A stretch of DNA of 64,000 bases, taken from the NCBI GenBank assembly GCA_024643655.1, contig JAHEMM010000001.1:62001-126000 (forward strand). The letters are read 5' to 3'. Shown here in pieces: positions 9,501-17,672 of the stretch. Made by a program: the position numbers and the translations under genes. The notes beneath the pieces were generated by a model, which was not told where the DNA came from, made no database searches, and saw only the letters and a program-made list of their open reading frames with translations. Source of the stretch: Chitinophagaceae bacterium (GTDB taxonomy: Bacteria; Bacteroidota; Bacteroidia; Chitinophagales; Chitinophagaceae). Within the stretch, counting starts at the first letter, position 1. Each line of letters starts with the position of its first letter.

Positions 9501-10878
9501 TATAAGGGATACAACCCCTTACAGGAAATAATGGGATACTGATTGTTGCTCTTCGGATAACGATATAATCCGGTATTATTAAAGTATCAGAACAGCCAAA
9601 TGAGTTTGTAGTAATCAATGTTACCGTAAAGCTTCCATAACTTGTATAGGTATTCGAAGGATTTTGAACTGTTGATGTATTGCCATCCCCAAAATCCCAT
9701 TGCCAATTGACCGGAGAACCAGTTGATAAGTCAGTGAAATTAACTGTTAAGGGTGGTTCGCATTTTGAAGTTACAGGGGCTGAAAAATTAGAAACAGGCC
9801 TTGGGTTTACAGTAATTGTATGTGATATGGAGTCAATGCAACTTGAATAAGTATTGTAAAGCCAAATGGTATAGGTTCCGGGCAAAGTATAACTATGGCT
9901 TGTATTGATTGTATTTGCCGTAGCACCATCTCCGAAATTCCAGCTGGAGCTTACCGGGACGGGAGTAGAATTATTTGTAAATGTTGCACTTTCGTTGGTA
10001 CATACAGCTGGTGGACTATTAAAATCTGTAGTAAAGCCTCCTATAATAACTGGATTATTTCTGAAAGTATCTACGCATCCGGCGCTACTGGTAGTAATTA
10101 AAGTAGTAATAAAAGATCCATTCGATAAATAGGTATGTGAAGGATTTTGAGCTGTTGAAGTATTGCCATCCCCAAAATCCCATAAATAACTAAGTGTGGG
10201 AGGCCCGGTTGAAGTATTGGTAAAATTAATTGTTGCTGGTGCAGAGCAAACAGTAGCTTGTGTATTCGTAAAACTTGCAATAACACCAGTCGTGGAAGTA
10301 ATATAGTTAGGCCTGCTTACCGTTTTGGTACAACCTTTATCATTTGTAACCTTCAACGTAATTGTGAAATTGCCGGTAGTTGTAAAAGTCGCCAAGGGGT
10401 TTTGTAAGGTTGAGGTAGTGCCATTTCCAAAATCCCATAACCAGCTCACATTTGTATTGCCGGCACCAGCTGTTGATAAATCTGTAAACTGGACTCTTAG
10501 TGGAAAACATCCGCTTTGGGGAGTTGCCGAAAAATTAATAATTGGCGGTTCATAAACATTTATATATTGTGTTCGTGTTAATGAGTTTGATCCATTTGCA
10601 TTCGTTACAGTAAGTGTTATTGTATAAGAACCAGGTATAAAATATGAAGTAGTAGGATTTTGCAAAACAGATGTATTTCCATTTCCAAAATTCCAATTCC
10701 ATGATGTTGGATTACCTGTGGAAATATCTTGAAAGTTGATAATTACCGGGGAGCAACCTGACTGTGGCGTACCCAAAAAATTAGCAACTGGAGTTTGTGC
10801 AGAAACTAAAGTATTTGGAGCTAAAATAAGTAAGGACACAACTAGTAAAACTAGGATATGGTTAATTTGTTTTTTCAA
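6517..10878 (-). CDS. Giant surface adhesin with about 15 PKD repeats and a gliding-motility-associated C-terminal domain
   Basis: The 1453-aa secreted protein starts with a signal peptide (about residues 1-28). I count 15 PKD domains by their WxWDFGDG-type cores, each around 85-95 residues, running almost to the end. Two are degenerate (one has WDFGPG, the last has WDFPNG). The C-terminus, from FIPNTFSPNGDGSNDVF through RIFNRWGELVFE, is the CHU_C/type B T9SS sorting domain, which in Flavobacterium is exported through T9SS and depends on a SprF-like partner. The PorP/SprF gene follows after one base. PKD arrays usually bind sugars, proteins or surfaces; the ligand here is unknown. The DNA encoding the repeats is itself repetitive at the WDFGDG codons. 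Confidence 0.93.
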   Translation of the reverse strand: MKKQINHILVLLVVSLLILAPNTLVSAQTPVANFLGTPQSGCSPVIINFQDISTGNPTSWNWNFGNGNTSVLQNPTTSYFIPGSYTITLTVTNANGSNSLTRTQYINVYEPPIINFSATPQSGCFPLRVQFTDLSTAGAGNTNVSWLWDFGNGTTSTLQNPLATFTTTGNFTITLKVTNDKGCTKTVSRPNYITSTTGVIASFTNTQATVCSAPATINFTNTSTGPPTLSYLWDFGDGNTSTAQNPSHTYLSNGSFITTLITTSSAGCVDTFRNNPVIIGGFTTDFNSPPAVCTNESATFTNNSTPVPVSSSWNFGDGATANTINTSHSYTLPGTYTIWLYNTYSSCIDSISHTITVNPRPVSNFSAPVTSKCEPPLTVNFTDLSTGSPVNWQWDFGDGNTSTVQNPSNTYTSYGSFTVTLITTNSFGCSDTLIIPDYIVIRRATISIPLFPVRGCIPYSISPVPVITSIDAVTSYNWDFGDGGTSTLANPTYTYVAQGTYTVRLIITTSSGCTDTLLIPNAVTVGSKPIANFSAAPIPVCGTQPVYFSNLTVPSNEWLWDFGDGGTSTLQNPTHSYTDTGYFTIRLIATNNGCPDTLIRTNYVRVLPPIARFTPVPNCTNRLEFSFTDQSISPQTWEWDFGDGSPISSIQNPVHIFPSFGPFTVRLIVTNGACADTTQRIIQTINENPDFNANQLTACKIATIDFTASNINTSNIASYFWDFGDGFNATTALTTINHTYTTSGTYTVVLTTTDNNGCTNTVTKTNYIRINGATANFSASNVGGCAGLTTTFNDLSTTDGTNAITNWKWNFGDGTIQNFSGPPFQHTYNTVGTFSVQLIVTDATGCMDSITIANLINSTDPIPAFSSANTLTCPNATVTFNNNSSPAGLTSFWEFGDGGTSSLTSPTYIYSTPGLYTVKLRVQDIYGCADSLIRTTYIRVDLPVADFTVSDSISSCTPLQVQFTNTSTYFTNLLWDFGPGEGTSNLTNPVHFYNLPGVYPVKLLVTSPGGCLDSITRTIRIYDTAGSMISYSPTAGCSPFSTTLDIVTSSPIVSYFWDFGDGNTATTTTPSINHTYTNFGNFLPKVILQDPSGCLILLNGIDTFYISGAKADFGYDTLVFCDRGTVNFSDSSISNDPIVRYNWDFGDGGTSTLTNPSHQYTSPGFYTVQLAVETQAGCTDTLRMPNLVKIVQRPLIDIAGDSIVCVNSSLLHSGIFLQPDTSVVTWQWDFPNGNISTLQNPTIQKYTTAGTFSITSIATNSTGCKDTTLQTVYINPLPVVNMPSQITIQNGFAQTIPATYSPNTISWIWAPATGLSCTDCPQPDAVPKLNTFYQVYFTDDNGCSNIGSIQVNVICVNSNLFIPNTFSPNGDGSNDVFYPRGKGLERVRMLRIFNRWGELVFEKRDFPVNDASSGWNGTYKNSKAKADVYVYQAEVFCDNGEIIKLNGNIALIL

Positions 10879-11087
10879 CAGTAAGGTCTTTGGTTTTTCA
10901 CTACTTAAGAACGAATCCTTTGCTCAAAAATTATTCCGAATTCATTTATTCCAGAAAATTTGAGCATATTCCTAATTTTTTCTGAAAAAATGGCTTTAAT
11001 ATATCTTCCTAAGACAATAAAAAAGCTTTAATGTTTAACGCCTTTAATCATTCAAAAAAATAAATTACATATAGTCAATGAGTACTA

Positions 11088-11492
11088 TTAAAGTTTATCA
11101 AGACGCATAAACTTTGAATCTGTACCATTAGTCTGAGTAGCTTCTACATATGTCCAACTATTTTTTGTAATATTCCAATTTCCATTAATTAATTGTAACG
11201 GATAGGATGCCGATATAAAATTTGCCGATGTTGTCATTGTAGAAGCATTTCCATCCCAGGTGCCTGTTTTTTCTATGATGCCATTATTTATAGCATCAAC
11301 GGTTTTATTGCTATAATATTGAAATTTATAAGTTGAAAAGTCAACTGCATTTCCATTATTTGTAAATGTGGTAATCTTCCATTGTCCGTCAGTCATTGCT
11401 TTTAATACAAGGTCTTCTTGTATTTTTTCAATTGTTTTTTTACAACTAATAGCAATGATGGATATTAGTAATAAGGTGAGAAGTTTCTTCAT
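11088..11492 (-). CDS. Small lipoprotein, lipocalin-like, function unknown
   Basis: The 134-aa product starts MKKLLTLLLISIIAISC; the lipobox Cys is residue 17, so it is a lipoprotein. After the anchor comes a segment with DGQWKITTFTNNGNAVDFSTYKFQYYSNKTVDA and GTWDGNASTMT, reminiscent of small lipocalin-like lipoproteins common in Bacteroidota, although I cannot name the family with confidence. A longer version starting at 11531 would add 13 hydrophobic residues before the clean MKK signal start; I prefer 11492. It lies on the same strand as the PKD adhesin but 210 bases away, so it is probably a separate unit. Confidence 0.75.
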   Translation of the reverse strand: MKKLLTLLLISIIAISCKKTIEKIQEDLVLKAMTDGQWKITTFTNNGNAVDFSTYKFQYYSNKTVDAINNGIIEKTGTWDGNASTMTTSANFISASYPLQLINGNWNITKNSWTYVEATQTNGTDSKFMRLDKL

Positions 11493-11609
11493 AAAGTATA
11501 TTAGATAATGCAAAATACAAAAAAATAGCAAGAATTTACTAAAACACAGGTTAGGTGTTGCAGACTTACTTATTCAATTAAGGATTTCAATTTAATAAAT
11601 TAAACAAAG

Positions 11610-11643
11610 AAGCCCCTTGTTCTTACGGGAACAGCGGGGCTTG
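11610..11643 (-). terminator. Intrinsic terminator of the DinB gene
   Basis: Outer arms AAGCCCC (11610-11616) and GGGGCTT (11636-11642) and an inner stem TGTTC/GAACA form a long, GC-rich hairpin 18 bases beyond the stop codon of the minus-strand DinB gene, followed on that strand by the weakly T-rich CTTTGTTT. Confidence 0.75.
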
Positions 11644-11659
11644 TTTTTACCGGTGAAAA

Positions 11660-12283
11660 CTATTTCAAAGGAAAGCCACTACTGGCTTTCACTTCATTCA
11701 TTTGTTTAATATGCCTGTTATTATGGCTTGCAATATATAGGTACAACTGATAGCAATCAATCCAACCAAAAGGAAACTGAATTACATGATTTCGAAGATC
11801 TTCAGTTGTATTTTTCATATAGTTTATATGTGCATCTCTATTCATTTTAAATTCAAGCATTGAGGCAGATATATTATTAAAATTTGTGTTTTTAGGCTGG
11901 ATGAGATCAGGTGCCTCGTTTTTTTTTGATCTGTCTTCTGCTATATACGCTACCTGCTCATCTGAATGGATTATTGCTGTCCTTTGTTCAGGATTAGCAG
12001 GTGTACTCATCGCTTTTTCAAACATTGCCCACAACAGTTTTTCAGAAGCGGCTATATGATAAAAGCATTCTTTCACTGACCATTTATCAGTGGATTCTTT
12101 GTAATTTAATTGTATTTCTGATAATCCTTTTGTTGCTTCCACTGCATCCTTATAAGTAGCTTTCATTTTAGTTATGGCAACTTTTCTTTCAGATTTTGAT
12201 ACTATATTGTCGCTTATTGTGCCAGCAAGACCTGTTACAAAAAGTAAGGTGAGCAGAATAATTCCTGTTTTTCTTTTTAACAT
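11660..12283 (-). CDS. Exported DinB-superfamily protein
   Basis: DinB/YfiT-type four-helix-bundle protein, often a metal-dependent thiol transferase or of unknown activity. The chosen start at 12283 gives MLKRKTGIILLTLLFVTGLAGT, a signal peptide or membrane anchor, so this copy acts outside the cytoplasm, unlike most DinB proteins. Family features are KWSVKECFYHIAASEKLLW, where the His is a typical first metal ligand, and the C-terminal LYIASHNNRHIKQMNEV with the HxxRH-type ligands. The longer reading frame to 12388 has no conserved extra sequence. A terminator follows directly. The substrate is unknown. Confidence 0.82.
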   Translation of the reverse strand: MLKRKTGIILLTLLFVTGLAGTISDNIVSKSERKVAITKMKATYKDAVEATKGLSEIQLNYKESTDKWSVKECFYHIAASEKLLWAMFEKAMSTPANPEQRTAIIHSDEQVAYIAEDRSKKNEAPDLIQPKNTNFNNISASMLEFKMNRDAHINYMKNTTEDLRNHVIQFPFGWIDCYQLYLYIASHNNRHIKQMNEVKASSGFPLK

Positions 12284-12396
12284 CGCAAGCCTTTTAAATT
12301 CTAATCGTTGGATACTTTGTAATCCAAAGGGTGGGAGGGATTGAAAAGTTACAAAAAATATGCTTACGTCCAAGAATGATTTTTGCACATTTTCTA

Positions 12397-13374
12397 TTAA
12401 TCATGATTAATAGGCTTTTTTCTAACCATTCCGCCTCGGGTATCTTTTATACTTTGCATTACGATAAAAGCATTTGGGTCAATTTTTTCAATTTCTCCGG
12501 TAAGTCGGGTAATTTCTAAGCGGGTAACTATTGTGAAGATTATATCTGTGGGGTTTAGATTCTCCCCACTTCTTCCATAACCCCTTTTGCCAGTATAAAT
12601 AGTTAACCCTCTTCTCATTTTTTCTTTAATCATTTGTGCAATTTCACGGCTATGCGGAGATATGATTGTTACACTTGTAAACTCTTCAATTCCCTCGAGG
12701 ATAAAATCTACTGTTTTTGAAGCAGCCAGATAAGTTAGTATTGAATACAACGCAACTTGTACTGTTAAAAGGTAAGCAGCAACTGAAAAAATAATGATGT
12801 TGAATACAAGAATAAAATCTCCAACTGAAACACTCCTTTTTCGACTTAGAGCAATTGCAAGAATTTCTGTCCCATCGATTACTCCGCCACCACGAATAGT
12901 AAGACCAATGCCAGCTCCCAGAAAAAACCCACCAAACACGGCCACTAATAATTTGTCATCGGTTACAACCGGAAAATGAACGGTAGCAACAACAATGGCA
13001 AGTACTCCAATTGCAATGATACTTTTAATTGCAAAAATTTTGCTGATTTGTCTCCAGCCCATTAAAACAAAAGGTAAATTTATTAGTACAATTAATAGTG
13101 ATAAAGACCATCCCGTTTCTTTACTTGTAAGCAATGAAATTCCCATAACGCCTCCATCAATTAATCCATTTGGAATAAGAAACCCTTCTAATCCAAAAGC
13201 AGCAGAAAAAATACCAACGGTCATCATAAATGAATTTCTGATAAAATTCCATAGCACTCTTTTCACCACAAGTGTTCCCTTTGCCAGTTCATACCGGGTA
13301 AGAGGTTCCTCGCTTTTTTTACCGAGAATTTTTCTTACCTCATTGATTATTATATGGTGAATTTTGGGGTTCAA
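12397..13374 (-). CDS. YitT family membrane protein (DUF161 plus DUF2179)
   Basis: Integral membrane protein of the YitT/YxkD group. Residues ~35-235 form about six hydrophobic segments including AAFGLEGFLIPNGLIDGGVMGISLL and the conserved GGGVIDGTEILAI. The last ~85 residues, from FTSVTIISPHSREIAQMI to NAFIVMQSIKDTRGG, are the soluble DUF2179 domain. A hydrophilic N-terminal extension of about 35 residues is present. The function of the family is not settled; transport has been proposed. The gene is divergent from the Nif3-like gene, and a good -7 element lies 12 bases upstream of the ATG. Confidence 0.88.
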   Translation of the reverse strand: MNPKIHHIIINEVRKILGKKSEEPLTRYELAKGTLVVKRVLWNFIRNSFMMTVGIFSAAFGLEGFLIPNGLIDGGVMGISLLTSKETGWSLSLLIVLINLPFVLMGWRQISKIFAIKSIIAIGVLAIVVATVHFPVVTDDKLLVAVFGGFFLGAGIGLTIRGGGVIDGTEILAIALSRKRSVSVGDFILVFNIIIFSVAAYLLTVQVALYSILTYLAASKTVDFILEGIEEFTSVTIISPHSREIAQMIKEKMRRGLTIYTGKRGYGRSGENLNPTDIIFTIVTRLEITRLTGEIEKIDPNAFIVMQSIKDTRGGMVRKKPINHD

Positions 13375-13385
13375 AGCTGTTTTTT

Positions 13386-13393
13386 CAAAGATA
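13386..13393 (-). promoter_or_regulatory. Candidate -7 element for the YitT gene
   Basis: The minus strand reads TATCTTTG, a full match to TAnnTTTG, 12 bases before the ATG. No TTG is found at the ideal 19-base distance, so the promoter is less certain than that of grpE. Confidence 0.35.
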
Positions 13394-13449
13394 GGTAACT
13401 AATCAGGCAATTGATTTTCAGTAAACTTTCAAATCAGTAACTTTCAGCC

Positions 13450-14544
13450 ATGAAAATAAAAGACATTATTTCTTTTTTGGAAACAAAAGCACATCCTTCT
13501 TTGCAAGAGTCATATGATAATGCCGGGCTAATAACAGGTGATGCATCCTGGGAATGTAAAGGAGTCATTTGTACACTAGATGCGCTTGAAGAAGTAATTG
13601 ATGAAGCCATTCAGAAAAAATGTAATCTGATAGTAGCGCATCATCCAATTATATTTAAGGGGTTAAAAAAAATTAATGGGAAGAATTACATTGAGAAAAC
13701 AATAATTAAGGCTATCAAAAATGATATTGCCATTTATGCCATTCATACAAACCTTGATAATATAAAAAATGGAGTAAATGGAAAAATTGCTCAAATGCTT
13801 GGGTTGAAGCATCAAACGATATTGTCGTTGAAAGAAAATACGTTAAAGAAATTGTTCACTTTTGTTCCAGTCAATAAAGCCGATCAGGTTCGCAACGCTA
13901 TTTTTATTGCCGGAGGTGGTCATATAAATAACTATAGCGAATGTAGTTTTAATACAGAAGGTATAGGAACTTTTAAAGGGGCGGAAAACACTAACCCATT
14001 TGTGGGTGAACCTGGTAAACAACATCAGGAAAAGGAAGTAAAGATAGAAGTGATTTTTCAGGCATTTCAAGAGGGGAAGATTATTTCGGCTTTATTAGAA
14101 GCTCATCCTTACGAAGAGGTGGCTTATGATATTGTACAACTTACAAATGGCAATACTTCGTTTGGCGCTGGTGTGATAGGAGAGTTGCCTGTACCCCTTC
14201 AGGAAAAGCAATTTTTGGACAAATTAAAATCGGTTTTTCAGGTTCCAATTATTCGGCATACAAAATTTATTGGCAAACCAGTGCAAAGAGTCGCTCTTTG
14301 TGGCGGAGCCGGAAGCTTCTTGATTTCCAAAGCCTTAGCTGTTGGTGCCGACGCATTTTTAACCGCTGATCTAAAGTATCATGAATTCTTTGATGCTAAT
14401 AACCAACTTCTATTAGCAGATATAGGGCATTATGAAAGTGAACAGTTCACAATCAACCTGCTACAGGAGGATTTGGAGCAAAAATTCCCTACCTTTGCCG
14501 TCCTTAAAACTGAGGTAAAAACAAACCCTGTTCATTATTTATAA
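13450..14544 (+). CDS. Nif3-like dinuclear metal-centre protein (YqfO type, with PII-like insert)
   Basis: Nif3/GTP cyclohydrolase I type 2 family protein, forming a hexameric ring with a two-metal site. The N-terminal half has SYDNAGLITGD and LIVAHHPIIFKGLKKI with metal-ligand histidines, then AIHTNLDN. The middle (about 130-240) matches the PII/CutA-like insert found in longer bacterial members. The C-terminal half has VALCGGAGSFLISKAL, DAFLTADLKYHEFFDA and LLADIGHYESEQF, which completes the metal site. Length (364 aa) is typical of the insert-containing type. The biochemical role remains unclear. The next gene, a zinc-ribbon protein, is a frequent neighbour of Nif3 genes in many bacteria, supporting an operon. 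Confidence 0.92.
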   Translation: MKIKDIISFLETKAHPSLQESYDNAGLITGDASWECKGVICTLDALEEVIDEAIQKKCNLIVAHHPIIFKGLKKINGKNYIEKTIIKAIKNDIAIYAIHTNLDNIKNGVNGKIAQMLGLKHQTILSLKENTLKKLFTFVPVNKADQVRNAIFIAGGGHINNYSECSFNTEGIGTFKGAENTNPFVGEPGKQHQEKEVKIEVIFQAFQEGKIISALLEAHPYEEVAYDIVQLTNGNTSFGAGVIGELPVPLQEKQFLDKLKSVFQVPIIRHTKFIGKPVQRVALCGGAGSFLISKALAVGADAFLTADLKYHEFFDANNQLLLADIGHYESEQFTINLLQEDLEQKFPTFAVLKTEVKTNPVHYL

Positions 14545-14604
14545 GCGATAAAAATCGTTATATATTAACTGAATAGCAATAAACGCAAACCCGAATTATA
14601 TTAT

Positions 14605-15360
14605 ATGGCACATGTAAAAGAGTTTTCCGTAGAAGAAAAATTGACATCACTTGTTAATCTGCAAAAGATTGAAAGCAAGTTAGATGAGTTACGTATTCTT
14701 AAAGGTGAGTTGCCAATGGAAGTGGCAGACCTTGAAGATGAAATAGCTGGTTTTCATTCCCGTCAGGTACGCATCGAGGAAGAAATAAATGGGGTAACTG
14801 AATTTATTGAGCAACGTAAGGAAGCAATTAAGGAGTCTGAAGCTTTAATAAAAAAATACGACAAGCAAAGTAATGATGTAAAGAATAATCGTGAGTTTGA
14901 AGCCATTAATAAAGAAATGGAAATGCAGCAACTTGAAGTAAAGTTGGCGGAGAAACATATTAAAGATGCTACTGAAGAAATTTCAGAAAAAGCCGTACTA
15001 TTGGAAAAAGCTAAAAAGAACATTGTGGCTAAAGAAGGTATTCTTACAACTAAGAAAAGTGAGTTGGAGAAAATCATTGTTACCAATGAAAAAGAAGAAA
15101 AGCATTTTAATAAATTGAAAGAAGAAGCAATTGGTCATGTAGACGAGAGATTATTAGCCAGCTACCAAAAAATTCGTAATAGCTATCGCAATGGATTAGC
15201 AGTTGTGGCAGTAGAAAGAGATGCCTGCGGTGGATGTTTTAATGCAATACCTCCTCAAAAGCAAAGTGAAATTAAGCAGCATAAGAAAGTAATGATCTGT
15301 GAGAACTGTGGTCGTATCCTGGTCGATGAAGAATTACACACTGCTGTAACTTTAAAATAA
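14605..15360 (+). CDS. Coiled-coil protein with C-terminal C4 zinc ribbon (CdsZ/CT398 family)
   Basis: The 251-aa protein has a long coiled coil from about residue 12 to 185, rich in Glu and Lys, then a zinc ribbon with C208, C211, C232 and C235 (CGGC and CENC). It contains NNREFEAINKE, a segment conserved in this family. Chlamydial CT398/CdsZ members bind sigma-54 and secretion proteins; the Bacteroidota role is unknown. It lies 60 bases after the Nif3-like gene and is closed by a strong terminator, so the two probably form a short operon. Confidence 0.88.
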   Translation: MAHVKEFSVEEKLTSLVNLQKIESKLDELRILKGELPMEVADLEDEIAGFHSRQVRIEEEINGVTEFIEQRKEAIKESEALIKKYDKQSNDVKNNREFEAINKEMEMQQLEVKLAEKHIKDATEEISEKAVLLEKAKKNIVAKEGILTTKKSELEKIIVTNEKEEKHFNKLKEEAIGHVDERLLASYQKIRNSYRNGLAVVAVERDACGGCFNAIPPQKQSEIKQHKKVMICENCGRILVDEELHTAVTLK

Positions 15361-15383
15361 TTAGTAATAAATTATAAATTATT

Positions 15384-15412
15384 AATAGCTGCCTATGGCA
15401 GCTATTTTTTTT
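15384..15412 (+). terminator. Intrinsic terminator after the zinc-ribbon gene
   Basis: The arms AATAGCTGCC and GGCAGCTATT make a perfect 10-base stem with a three-base loop, directly followed by a run of T up to 15412. It separates the Nif3/zinc-ribbon unit from recN. Confidence 0.88.
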
Positions 15413-15461
15413 AGTCGGTATATCCAATCTGTGGCCAAAAAAATCTAATTTGCCATTTATA

Positions 15462-17117
15462 ATGCTAGAAAAGCTTTCAATACAGAATTATGCAATCATT
15501 GATGAACTTGAAATTGAGTTTTCAGGAAATCTAAATGTTATAACAGGGGAAACTGGTGCAGGTAAATCTATAATCATTGGGGCACTGGGATTAATTTTAG
15601 GCGAAAGAGCAGACTCCACTTCATTGGTTAATAAAACTAAGAAATGTGTAATTGAAGGAGTGTTTAACTCCGGTTCCAAAACGCAGGTCTCCGCCTTTTT
15701 AAAAGAAAATGAATTGGATGGTGATAATGAAATAGTAGTAAGGCGGGAAATTGGAATAAATGGAAAATCAAGGGCTTTTATTAATGATACTCCTGTAAAT
15801 CTTGCTCAATTGCAAGAGCTAAGTTCAATGCTGGTAGATCTTCACCAGCAATTTGATACACTTGAAGTTGGCGAAAAAGATTTTCAAAGAACCGTAATAG
15901 ATGCTTTAGCAGGGAATGCACAACTGATTGAAGAATATCAGCAATACTTTCGCCAATGGCAATCTACTACCAAAGAATGTGAGGTCTTAAAAGAACAAAA
16001 ACTTCAGTTTGATAAAGAAGCAGATTATAATCGTTTTCAGTTTACAGAATTAGATGAAGCTGCATTTAAAGAAAATGAACTGGAGGAAATAGATGGTGAA
16101 TTAAAACTGTTGAGTAATGCAGAAGGCATAAAAGATACATTGGGAAAAGTGTTTTATGAGTTAAATGAAAGTGAGAATCCATTAGTACAGCAGTTAAAAG
16201 TCTTATTGAATCAACTTGCTGCTTATTCCAACCATCATCCTGATTTACCGGTATTAATGCAAAGACTGGAATCAACACAAATCGAATTACAGGATATTGC
16301 CGGTGATATTGATCGAATCAGTAATCATATTAATTATGACCCTGAAATGATTGAGGAATTGAATGATCGCCTTTCACTCGGATATAAATTACAAAAGAAA
16401 CATGGAGTAAATTCCACAGCAGCATTAATTTCCTTGCACAAAGAACTGGAAGATAAATTACAGGCCGTATTAAATATTGATAATTCGATTGCCAAAAAAG
16501 AAAAAGAAGCCGCTACGTTTTATGCAACTGCAAAAGACATTGCAAAAAAAATTACCGAAAAAAGAAGTAAACAGGTACAACCATTTGAAGTAAATGTAAA
16601 TAAACTACTGGCACAGGTAGGAATGCCCAATGCAAAAATCAAAGTAGAAATTACAGCAACCGAATTAAATTATGCTGGTGCTAATGCAATTGAATTTTTA
16701 TTTGATGCAAACAAAAGCGGACAATTTCAATCAGTGCAAAAAGTAGCCAGTGGTGGTGAACTTAGCCGGTTAATGCTGAGTATAAAATCGTTGGTGGCGG
16801 CTTCTATTGATCTTCCATCACTCATCTTCGATGAAATAGATACGGGTATCTCCGGGGAAGCTGCCCGGCAGGTAGGGATTATTATGAAAGAACTTGCTGC
16901 CAAAAGGCAAGTAATTTGTATTACACATCAACCACAGATTGCCGGAAAAGCAGATGCTCATTTCTTTGTATATAAAGAAATTGTTGGCGATACAGTAAAA
17001 ACAAATATCAGGCAACTTACTACTGATGAAAGAATAACGACCATTGCCAAAATGCTTAGTGGCGAAAAACCAACAGCCGCTGCCATAGAAAATGCCAGAG
17101 AAATGTTGATGAATTAA
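15462..17117 (+). CDS. recN: DNA repair protein RecN
   Basis: SMC-like ATPase involved in recombinational repair of double-strand breaks. With the ATG start at 15462, the protein opens MLEKLSIQNYAIIDELEIEF and has the Walker A motif GETGAGKS at residues 29-36. A long central coiled coil follows, then the ABC signature VASGGELSRLMLSIK, the Walker B LIFDEIDTGISG and the H-loop CITHQPQIAGKAD. Length (551 aa) is standard for RecN. A TTG start at 15450 would add four residues; the ATG fits family alignments better. It is preceded by a terminator and stands alone. Confidence 0.97.
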   Translation: MLEKLSIQNYAIIDELEIEFSGNLNVITGETGAGKSIIIGALGLILGERADSTSLVNKTKKCVIEGVFNSGSKTQVSAFLKENELDGDNEIVVRREIGINGKSRAFINDTPVNLAQLQELSSMLVDLHQQFDTLEVGEKDFQRTVIDALAGNAQLIEEYQQYFRQWQSTTKECEVLKEQKLQFDKEADYNRFQFTELDEAAFKENELEEIDGELKLLSNAEGIKDTLGKVFYELNESENPLVQQLKVLLNQLAAYSNHHPDLPVLMQRLESTQIELQDIAGDIDRISNHINYDPEMIEELNDRLSLGYKLQKKHGVNSTAALISLHKELEDKLQAVLNIDNSIAKKEKEAATFYATAKDIAKKITEKRSKQVQPFEVNVNKLLAQVGMPNAKIKVEITATELNYAGANAIEFLFDANKSGQFQSVQKVASGGELSRLMLSIKSLVAASIDLPSLIFDEIDTGISGEAARQVGIIMKELAAKRQVICITHQPQIAGKADAHFFVYKEIVGDTVKTNIRQLTTDERITTIAKMLSGEKPTAAAIENAREMLMN

Positions 17118-17168
17118 TCATTCTTTTCTCAATAAAATAAGCAGCAATTAAATAATCTTTCAAAAAAT

Positions 17169-17672
17169 CTAAGCACAAAGCTCAACTTTAAATGCTAAAC
17201 TGAAATAAGAATAGAATTCACCTTTTTCATCCAAAGATTCTGCCTTCCATTCAGTACCATATGTAAATGGCTTCTTGCTATGGCTGGCTGCCTCACCAAT
17301 ACCGATAAAGGCATTTTCCGTTTGTAGGCGGAAACCGTAGGTAGCATCTTTTTTTAATTCTACGGGTGCCAATCCAAAGCGGATCCACCGGGCATCGTCT
17401 CCTTTTTGTAAGTACATACTCCCATTGGCAATAGCTGGTCCCCATTTATGGCTGGCGACATCAAACTCATGTAAGGTTAATGCCACATCTCCGGGCTCCT
17501 GCACAGTTGAAGAATATACTTGTATATTATTTACTATGCCATCAGAGGGGCATTTGAAGGTCTGTCCCGCAATATGATCTTTTGGATTGGGCTTCAGATG
17601 TCCGATCCAGAGGGTGGTATTATTTTCTGTCTGGCTTAAAATGGGCTGGTTGCTGCGATTTGTCGTTTGCAT
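17169..17672 (-). CDS. Hypothetical protein, predicted beta-sandwich, no signal peptide
   Basis: I do not recognise a named family. The 167-aa product has no signal peptide or membrane segment. It contains HIAGQTFKCPSDGIVNNIQVYSSTVQEPGDVALTLHEFD and WIRFGLAPVELKKDATYGFRLQTENAFIGIG, a pattern of short beta strands like the jelly-roll modules that describe ligand- or carbohydrate-binding folds. Such folds usually sit in secreted proteins, but nothing here directs export. It lies on the minus strand between recN and the unusually long dnaB upstream region, convergent with recN, and appears to be a single-gene unit. The function is unknown. Confidence 0.65.
   Translation of the reverse strand: MQTTNRSNQPILSQTENNTTLWIGHLKPNPKDHIAGQTFKCPSDGIVNNIQVYSSTVQEPGDVALTLHEFDVASHKWGPAIANGSMYLQKGDDARWIRFGLAPVELKKDATYGFRLQTENAFIGIGEAASHSKKPFTYGTEWKAESLDEKGEFYSYFSLAFKVELCA

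Noticed and set aside
12308-12327. Inverted repeat TTGGAT-N8-ATCCAA upstream of the exported DinB gene
   Set aside because: It has only six-base arms in AT-rich DNA, and it is not linked to a promoter element I can recognise.
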